Below are positions 57,154 to 64,000 of a stretch of DNA of 64,000 nucleotides, piece after piece. Location of the stretch: assembly GCA_021325495.1 (NCBI GenBank), contig JAJPGZ010000002.1, positions 248,001 to 312,000 on the forward strand, in the 5' to 3' direction. Position 1 is the stretch's first letter; the number at the start of each line of letters is the position of its first letter. The DNA comes from Spartobacteria bacterium. GTDB taxonomy: Bacteria > Verrucomicrobiota > Verrucomicrobiia > Chthoniobacterales > UBA10450. Made by a program: the position numbers and the translations under genes. The notes under the pieces are model-generated. The model saw only the letters and a list, made by a program, of their open reading frames with translations. It had not been told where the DNA came from and did not search any database.

Positions 57154-57582
57154 ATGGCGGAGACACACAAAGGAACTTGCTACTGCGGCGCAGTTGAAAT
57201 CGAAGCGACCGGACCGCCGCTCGGCATGGGCTACTGCCACTGCGCGAACTGTCGCAAATATTCCGGCGCGCCGGTAAACGCGTTTGCCTTGTGGAAGATC
57301 GACAATGTCAAAGTCACGCGTGGCGCCGATTCGTTAGGCCATTTCCAAAGCAGCGAAATCAGCGACCGCCGGTTTTGCACAAAATGTGGCGCCGACGTCA
57401 TGATCGATCATCCCAAGCTCGGCTTGATCGACGTTCGCAGCGGCCTTCCGCCGACCATCACCTTCAAGCCGAGCGTTCACGTTAACTACGAAGAGGCGAT
57501 TCTCCGAATTAAAGACGGTCTGCCGAAGCTCAAAGATTTTCCGAAAGAAATCGGCGGCTCGGGCGAGACGATGCCGGAATAA
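57154..57582 (+). CDS. GFA/CENP-V-type zinc protein
   Basis: 142 residues. GTCYCGAVEIEATG and YCHCANCRKYSGAP, then FCTKCGADV, give the Cys pattern of the Mss4-like GFA fold (glutathione-dependent formaldehyde-activating enzymes and relatives). The catalytic role is unproven for most members. The motif copy 57295 and the second motif 57333 both lie inside. Confidence 0.88.
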   Translation: MAETHKGTCYCGAVEIEATGPPLGMGYCHCANCRKYSGAPVNAFALWKIDNVKVTRGADSLGHFQSSEISDRRFCTKCGADVMIDHPKLGLIDVRSGLPPTITFKPSVHVNYEEAILRIKDGLPKLKDFPKEIGGSGETMPE

Positions 57583-57584
57583 GC

Positions 57585-57649
57585 AGACAGAATTAACAAA
57601 ATTTACAAAATCGGCCCGAAACATTCTGTCGATTCTGTTCATTCTGTCT
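57585..57649. repeat. Inverted repeat rich in CAGAAT/ATTCTG
   Basis: AGACAGAAT and ATTCTGTCT form the arms; TTAACAAAATTTACAAAATC and matching T-rich segments lie between. It is in the gap between two convergent genes, where it could serve as a bidirectional terminator. The form recalls dispersed repeats of environmental bacteria. Confidence 0.7.
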
Positions 57650-57657
57650 AAATCTCT

Positions 57658-58830
57658 TCAGCTCCAGATCTCGCCGAAGGCGCGCTTGAAATTTCCCCCG
57701 AGAATTTTTTCGACCGCGCTCGATTTGTAGCCGCGATTCAATAGCGCATCGGCGATCAACTCCATTTTCCGCTCGGTGTTCAGGTCCGGAATGTACGTCG
57801 GCCGATCTTCTCCGGGCGCGGCGATGCCGGCGGCTTTGCGTTTCTCGGCTTCGCCCTTCATCGCGTCGAGCTCCGCTTGATCGACATGAAGAAATGGAAC
57901 GTCGCTCCCGATGCCGACGTGATCTTCGCCCATCACTTTCACCGCATGATCGAGATGTTGCAGATAATCGGCCAGCATCGGCTGCTTCGGCGACGCGGTC
58001 AGATACGGCAACATGTAAATGCCCATGACGCCGCCTTTATCGGCCAGCGCTTTCATCTCGCGATCTTCCTTGTTCCGCGGATGCAGGTAGACCGCGCGAC
58101 AACCGGCGTGCGTGATCAACGGCGGTTTCTGCGACGCCGCGATGCCGTCGGCCGTCGTTTTCGTGTTCGAATGACTGAGGTCAAGCGCGACGCCGAGCTC
58201 GTTCATCTTCGCGATCGCTTTGCGGCCGAAATCCGTTAGGCCATCGCTCTCGCCGTCGAGACAACCGACACCAAGTGGTGTTTTTCTGTTGTACGTGAGT
58301 TGCATCACGCGCACGCCGAGCCCGCGGAAGATGTCGATCCTTTCGTTAATCTTGTCAGCCGATGGACTGACTCGCGGTGGCGAGTCCTCAAAGAGCATGT
58401 TCGGCGATTCGAATGAATAGATGAGGCCGAGTTTGCCTTCGCGTTTCGCGCGATCGAAATCGGCCACCTTGTCGATCTTGCAAAACGATTCGGGCAATTT
58501 CTCGATTAAGAGCTCCGCCTTCGCGATCGCCGCGACCGCCTCCTCGAAATTTCCCTGCGCCCCGCCGAGCGTCGCCTTGACCACATTCACACCCGAACCG
58601 AGAATCAACTTCGTCACGCCTAACGGATCATCATCCGAAATCGGAAACCCGATTCCGGCAAGCGCATTGCAATCCAGCACGAACGCTTTGCGATAAAGTT
58701 CCGCTGCGTCTGCCGACGCTGATGCCGCAGTCGCAGACGCCGCCGCTTCTGCGGTCCAAAGGGCTCGCGGATTGATTGCGGCGAGCACAGCGGTCGCACC
58801 AATTGTCTTCGCAAATTCTCGGCGATTCAT
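57658..58830 (-). CDS. Renal dipeptidase-family (M19) peptidase
   Basis: 390 residues. A Tat-like leader (NRREFAKTIGATAVLAAINP) precedes an M19 amidohydrolase. LDCNALA occupies the DGHND-like first site, with Asn-Ala in place of His-Asn/Asp. LDLSHSNTKTTADG, ITHAGCRAV and HVGIGSDVPF match the other metal sites. It would split dipeptides in the periplasm. Three exact motifs, or close to exact, lie inside. Confidence 0.88.
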   Translation of the reverse strand: MNRREFAKTIGATAVLAAINPRALWTAEAAASATAASASADAAELYRKAFVLDCNALAGIGFPISDDDPLGVTKLILGSGVNVVKATLGGAQGNFEEAVAAIAKAELLIEKLPESFCKIDKVADFDRAKREGKLGLIYSFESPNMLFEDSPPRVSPSADKINERIDIFRGLGVRVMQLTYNRKTPLGVGCLDGESDGLTDFGRKAIAKMNELGVALDLSHSNTKTTADGIAASQKPPLITHAGCRAVYLHPRNKEDREMKALADKGGVMGIYMLPYLTASPKQPMLADYLQHLDHAVKVMGEDHVGIGSDVPFLHVDQAELDAMKGEAEKRKAAGIAAPGEDRPTYIPDLNTERKMELIADALLNRGYKSSAVEKILGGNFKRAFGEIWS

Positions 58831-58868
58831 ATCGAGAAAGAGATGCGACAGTAAGATTGTTCGAATAG

Positions 58869-60218
58869 CTACGGTAATGAAATTCCGGAAAGGTTTCGGA
58901 AAAGTTGCAGCGCGTATGCGTCCGTCATTCCACAGACGAAATCTGTAATCCTCAACAAGCGCTGATACGCATCATTCGAGGGCTCTCGTTTCGGGCCAAT
59001 GAATTCATCGGGAAGCAACTGAACTAGTTTTTCGCTCTCACGTGACGGAGACACCTTTCTCGACTGGGCAGACGCGACATCATTGATCGCTCTAGCAAAA
59101 GCATCCAACAGTCCGCCGATCACTCGAAAGCCTGCGGCTTCGATACGCACCACTCGATCCGTCTTATACACTTTGTTTTTTTGAACGTCGGCAATTTTCG
59201 CGAACTGCTCCGCATACTTCGTCTGTGAAATAAGATCTTCATCGAACTCTCCTTCTAAAATCGCCTTGCGATTTGCCGAGAAAACTTCGCGTGCCGCCGC
59301 AATCACGTTTCCAATCGAAAGCGCGCGAAGCATATTTATTTTTTCGCGCCTCGTTTCCTGCTTTTCCACTCGCTCAGCTTGCGACGCCGTAACCAGAGTT
59401 CTTAGCAGCTCTTCGGTTTCCTCATGTGCGAGGATTCCTTGCCGGCACGCATCCTCGAGATCAACGATTCGATAACAAATGTCGTCGGCAGCTTCGACGA
59501 GAAAGGCGAGTGGATGGCGACTCCAACAGTCTGCTTTTTCAGAACGTCGAATAAGGCCGGTTTCATGGGCGACTTCTTCGAACTCCGCTTTGTCTGCCTG
59601 AAAGAATCCAAATTTCTTAGTACTCGCGCCTTTGTGACTTTGACGGTCCGCTGGAGTAGATCCGACAGGATATTTTAGAGCCGCTCCAAGTGTCGCGGCG
59701 GTTAAGCGCATGCCGCCATCTTCTCGGTACATTTGGAGTCGAGTTAGTACGCGGAAGCCTTGGGCGTTTCCCTCAAAGCTCATGAAATCGGCGGCTTCGC
59801 TCGCGCTTAATTCTTTTCGAAATTCCTCCGCTGTGTGTGAGCGAGCGAACCACTCGCGAATCGCATCTTCTCCGGAGTGACCGAAAGGAGGATTGCCGAT
59901 ATCGTGTGCGAGTGCCGCAGCCGAAACAACCATTCCTATTTCCAAAGGGTGAATGTGTTCCGGTAGTTCACCTATCAACGCATATCCGACAGCGGTTCCA
60001 AGAGAACGCGCTACGACTGCGGTTTCCATGCTGTGTGTGAGCCTCGTTCGAACATAATCGCTTGATGAAAGTGAAAACACCTGGGTCTTGCCCTGTAAAC
60101 GCCGGAAGGCGGAGGAAAATGTGATTCTGTCAAAATCAACTTGCCACGACGGCCGTCGCCTGGATTCGGGATGTTTATCCCGTGTTCGAGATTCCGAGAG
60201 GAGTTTCTGCCACTCCAT
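58869..60218 (-). CDS. dgt: dGTPase-like HD-domain triphosphohydrolase
   Basis: 449 residues. HD-domain signature THSMETAVVARSLG (His62), LAHDIGNPPFGHSGED (His105-Asp106) and VEAADDICYRIVDLED for the last Asp. Family enzymes remove triphosphate from dGTP, and some limit phage by depleting nucleotides. The segment is visibly richer in A/T than its neighbours and contains no 10-mer motif, unlike nearly all genes to the left. Together with the next gene it looks like a separately acquired unit. Confidence 0.9.
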   Translation of the reverse strand: MEWQKLLSESRTRDKHPESRRRPSWQVDFDRITFSSAFRRLQGKTQVFSLSSSDYVRTRLTHSMETAVVARSLGTAVGYALIGELPEHIHPLEIGMVVSAAALAHDIGNPPFGHSGEDAIREWFARSHTAEEFRKELSASEAADFMSFEGNAQGFRVLTRLQMYREDGGMRLTAATLGAALKYPVGSTPADRQSHKGASTKKFGFFQADKAEFEEVAHETGLIRRSEKADCWSRHPLAFLVEAADDICYRIVDLEDACRQGILAHEETEELLRTLVTASQAERVEKQETRREKINMLRALSIGNVIAAAREVFSANRKAILEGEFDEDLISQTKYAEQFAKIADVQKNKVYKTDRVVRIEAAGFRVIGGLLDAFARAINDVASAQSRKVSPSRESEKLVQLLPDEFIGPKREPSNDAYQRLLRITDFVCGMTDAYALQLFRNLSGISLP

Positions 60219-60312
60219 ACGCTCTAAACATCTATGCTGTGTGCATCAGCCGCAAAAGCAAACAGCCGAGGGTTCTGCCCTTCCCCGATGTTGATTCGCC
60301 TAACGAGTAACG

Positions 60313-61338
60313 TTAATCTAGCAACTTAAATTCGCGAGCGATTGCCGGCCATTCGGCTTTGAGTTTGGCCGCCCCTTCCTCTGTTACAAACAGCGGACCG
60401 AGCAGCCCATAATCGTAATCTTCGAAGTATTCGGCGTATCCATTGAAATGACATTCTGCGATCAAATCGGCCATCTCGCACACCGTCCAAAACTCCGCCT
60501 CGCGATAGTGGGTATATTGTTCTTCAAAGGTTGCAGATGCTGCCTTCCAAGTCTTAATCGAAGGCGGATCGTGAACAGAGGCTTCTGCACTTGCTACGGA
60601 ATCTGTCGCTAAGAAATACAGTAGCTGTATGCCAACATAATCCCTCATCGAATCATCGCGCTTCGATAACAAGAATTCTCGATTGGCGATTGCATGCGCC
60701 ATGTAATAAGCGGCAAATTTTGAAAGACGCGGCTTGGTTGGAACCTTTCGAACGAACGGGGACGGCGTTGCCGTATTGAGCGGTGGTATGTCTTTGGCAA
60801 CGTACTGATAAACAGAAAATGTCTGACCATGTTTGTCGGATGCTTCAAAGCGCTTAAACGCTCGCATGTATTTCTCTCGCGGAGACAATCTCTCATATAC
60901 CGCTTGTCCTGCTAAGATTTGCCCGCCGTCTGCTTGATCCATTATTCGCTGCGCCATCGAGATTCCGTTACCGGCGACATTTCGTTGTCCGTTCACATCA
61001 ACAATGAGGTTGTCGACGTTTTCGTTAATGCCGATTCGAACAGCAAACTTTCTCATTTCGTCAGGCGCTGTTTCATTTGCTTCAGAGACACCAGACAAAA
61101 TTTGCACGGCTAGCGCCAAGTGCGCGTCGAATACTGGCAAATCGATCAACGCGATAGCGACTCCATCTCCGGTAGGCAGTAAAATTATCTTATCCCGATG
61201 CGAACTTAGGATCGCCAGTGCCTGTCGTACAACGTTGTTTAACCGGTCCACTACCTCGGATTGCGCCTCGACACTGCGATTTTTTGTAAATCCGACAACG
61301 TCGAGGAAAACGTATTTAACATCCGCGGTATTAGTCAT
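60313..61338 (-). CDS. Class III nucleotide cyclase with unknown C-terminal domain
   Basis: About 341 residues. The cyclase domain (residues 5-175) has VKYVFLDVVGFTKN, LLPTGDGVAIAL and GNGISMAQRIMD, so both metal Asp residues and the Asn/Arg region are recognisable. The C-terminal 150 residues are soluble, helical and unrecognised. Start ATG 61338 (MTNTADVKY) is preferred over 61374. It lies next to the dGTPase gene on the same strand. Nucleotide specificity is unknown. Confidence 0.82.
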   Translation of the reverse strand: MTNTADVKYVFLDVVGFTKNRSVEAQSEVVDRLNNVVRQALAILSSHRDKIILLPTGDGVAIALIDLPVFDAHLALAVQILSGVSEANETAPDEMRKFAVRIGINENVDNLIVDVNGQRNVAGNGISMAQRIMDQADGGQILAGQAVYERLSPREKYMRAFKRFEASDKHGQTFSVYQYVAKDIPPLNTATPSPFVRKVPTKPRLSKFAAYYMAHAIANREFLLSKRDDSMRDYVGIQLLYFLATDSVASAEASVHDPPSIKTWKAASATFEEQYTHYREAEFWTVCEMADLIAECHFNGYAEYFEDYDYGLLGPLFVTEEGAAKLKAEWPAIAREFKLLD

Positions 61339-61388
61339 TACGTTCCTTGAATGTAGCGCCTCGAGTATCTCCACTCCATCTAAAGCAA

Positions 61389-61417
61389 AACAGCCGCACC
61401 CTTTCGAGTGCGGCTGT
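61389..61417 (-). terminator. Rho-independent terminator of groESL
   Basis: On the - strand, CAGCCGCAC and GTGCGGCTG form a stem around a short loop and are followed by TTTTGC. It lies about 27 bases after the groEL stop and is the best terminator in the window. Confidence 0.82.
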
Positions 61418-61443
61418 TCGAATTCATTCTGTCGTTAGGCGAC

Positions 61444-63111
<1,668 letters not shown>

Positions 63112-63125
63112 TTAGTTAGGCCGAA

Positions 63126-63422
63126 TTAACCGATGATGCCGAGGATGTCGTCCTCGCGCATGATCAGGAACATGTCGCCGTCGATTTTGATTTCAGTGCC
63201 GCCGTATTTTGAGATCAGCACCTTGTCTCCCTTTTTCACGGTGAAATCGACCTTCTTGCCCTCTTCGTTCACCTTGCCCGTGCCGAGAGCGACCACTTTG
63301 CCCTCTTGCGGTTTTTCCTTGGCGGTATCGGGAATAATGATCCCGCCCTTTTTCACTTCCGTCTCTTCGAGCGGCTGCACCAGCACCCGATCGCCGAGAG
63401 GTCTTACGTTAACGTTTGCCAT
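63126..63422 (-). CDS. groES: Co-chaperonin GroES (10 kDa)
   Basis: 98 residues, full length. [16 protein letters not shown] start, [16 protein letters not shown] mobile loop and [31 protein letters not shown] end. Caps GroEL. It lies between dnaK and groEL on the same strand. No CIRCE inverted repeat (TTAGCACTC) is visible upstream. Confidence 0.98.
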   Translation of the reverse strand: MANVNVRPLGDRVLVQPLEETEVKKGGIIIPDTAKEKPQEGKVVALGTGKVNEEGKKVDFTVKKGDKVLISKYGGTEIKIDGDMFLIMREDDILGIIG

Positions 63423-63462
63423 AAGCTATTTGGTTTTCTTGGTTGTGTTGTTGTTAGGCCGG

Positions 63463-63491
63463 ACGACCCCGAACGCTTTCGGGGTCGCCGG
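63463..63491. terminator. Hairpin between dnaK and groES
   Basis: CGACCCCGAA and TTCGGGGTCG pair around a 3-base loop, just after the dnaK stop codon. There is no T-run on either side, so it may be an RNA-stabilising or partially terminating hairpin. Confidence 0.6.
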
Positions 63492-63499
63492 CAAATTGG

Positions 63500-64000
63500 T
63501 TATTTCTTCTTGTCTTCGTCGACGACTTCGAACTCCGCATCGACGACGTCGCCATCACGCTTCGCACCTTCACCTTGCGGCTGCGCGCCGGGACGCGATT
63601 GCGTCTCGGGGCCGGCTCCGGGTTGAGGACCGGCTTGTCCACCTTGGCCCGCGGACGCCTGCTTGTAAAGTTCCGCACTGACTTCCTGGAACTTGTTCTG
63701 CAAGTCGTCGTAGGTCTTCTTCATAAGATCGACATCGTTCTTGTTGATCGCATCGCGCACGGCTGCGATCGCGTCCTCGACCTGTTTCTTTTTGTCGGCC
63801 GGAACTTTGTCGCCCAACTCCTTGAGCTGTTTCTCGCTTTGATACGCGAGCATGTCGGCGTTGTTCTTGATCTCGATCGCTTCCTTCGCCTTCTTGTCTT
63901 CTTCGGCGTGCGATTCGGCTTCGCGTTGCATCTTCTCGACTTCTTCTTTCGAAAGACCCGAGCTGCCGGTGATGGAAATTTTTTGTTCCTTGCCGGTGCC
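63500..64000 (-). CDS. dnaK: Molecular chaperone DnaK, C-terminal part
   Basis: The frame enters from the right edge with GTGKEQKISITGSSGLSKEE, the end of the DnaK substrate-binding beta domain. The helical lid follows, and the tail is GDVVDAEFEVVDED. The ATPase domain lies outside the window. A Gly/Gln/Pro-rich linker precedes the EEVD-like tail. One 10-mer motif copy at 63725 encodes DVDL. Confidence 0.96.
   Translation of the reverse strand, partial: GTGKEQKISITGSSGLSKEEVEKMQREAESHAEEDKKAKEAIEIKNNADMLAYQSEKQLKELGDKVPADKKKQVEDAIAAVRDAINKNDVDLMKKTYDDLQNKFQEVSAELYKQASAGQGGQAGPQPGAGPETQSRPGAQPQGEGAKRDGDVVDAEFEVVDEDKKK

Noticed and set aside
5110-57649. CRISPR array
   Set aside because: Repeats are dispersed single palindromes or short words without regular 30-base spacers, and no cas gene is seen.
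58321-58345. Further copy of the 10-mer in the dipeptidase gene
   Set aside because: The sequence is ATGTCGATCC, which lacks the final TT, so it was not counted.
63423-63499. CIRCE heat-shock operator upstream of groES
   Set aside because: No TTAGCACTC/GAGTGCTAA inverted repeat is visible in the gap.

Overview
The window reads as a chromosomal segment of a GC-rich, Gram-negative, free-living bacterium. Outer-membrane markers are a TonB-dependent receptor, a MlaEFD lipid transporter, KdsD and lipoproteins. LamG proteins with Pro-Thr linkers, a PEP-CTERM-like tail, DUF5069, DUF2891, sulfatase and sulfotransferase genes and an EF-P with a TPGNLR loop together suggest Verrucomicrobiota (Chthoniobacterales-like). 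That assignment is inference, since no rRNA is present. Coding density is very high, with many 4-base ATGA/GTGA overlaps and no gene-free gap above about 150 bases. I saw no tRNA, rRNA, CRISPR array, transposase or prophage.

Layout. 0-5 kb: partial agmatine deiminase, hybrid histidine kinase, ArnT-like and DPM-like glycosyltransferases, EIIA-Ntr. 5-18 kb: argS, TonB receptor, cyclase/TPR protein, treY, M50-like protease, efp, kdsD. 18-27 kb: GT4 glycosyltransferase, class A PBP, MidA, the mla operon, GH25 lysozyme. 27-32 kb: DUF2891, STAS-like protein, ruvC-lipB-MBL-dehydrogenase operon. 32-43 kb: LamG surface protein, two sulfotransferases, glycosyltransferases, sulfatase, YdeI, APC permease, aminotransferase. 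43-58 kb: NlpC/P60, CBS protein, pyrR-pyrB-pyrC, Mrp, PEP-CTERM protein, M28 peptidase, DUF5069, gdhA, Kir channel, GFA protein, M19 dipeptidase. 58.9-61.4 kb: an atypical pair, dGTPase plus class III nucleotide cyclase. 61.4-64 kb: groEL, groES and the dnaK 3' end.

The outstanding signal is not a gene. The non-palindromic 10-mer AAGATCGACA (almost always followed by A or T) occurs about 120 times by eye on both strands, roughly once per 530 bases, where about 0.1 is expected by chance. A second motif, YGTTAGGC, occurs about 78 times. Both lie mostly inside genes, in all frames and orientations, so they impose recurring peptides (KID, DRQ, RST, VDL, MSIL; LLG, PNE). They behave like DNA-uptake-type or other genome-wide recognition words. 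The 10-mer is absent from 58.5 to 63.7 kb, which includes the dGTPase/cyclase pair. That pair therefore looks like a recent arrival, possibly a phage-defence module. Several larger palindromic repeats are also present, one of them inserted in frame in a permease gene.
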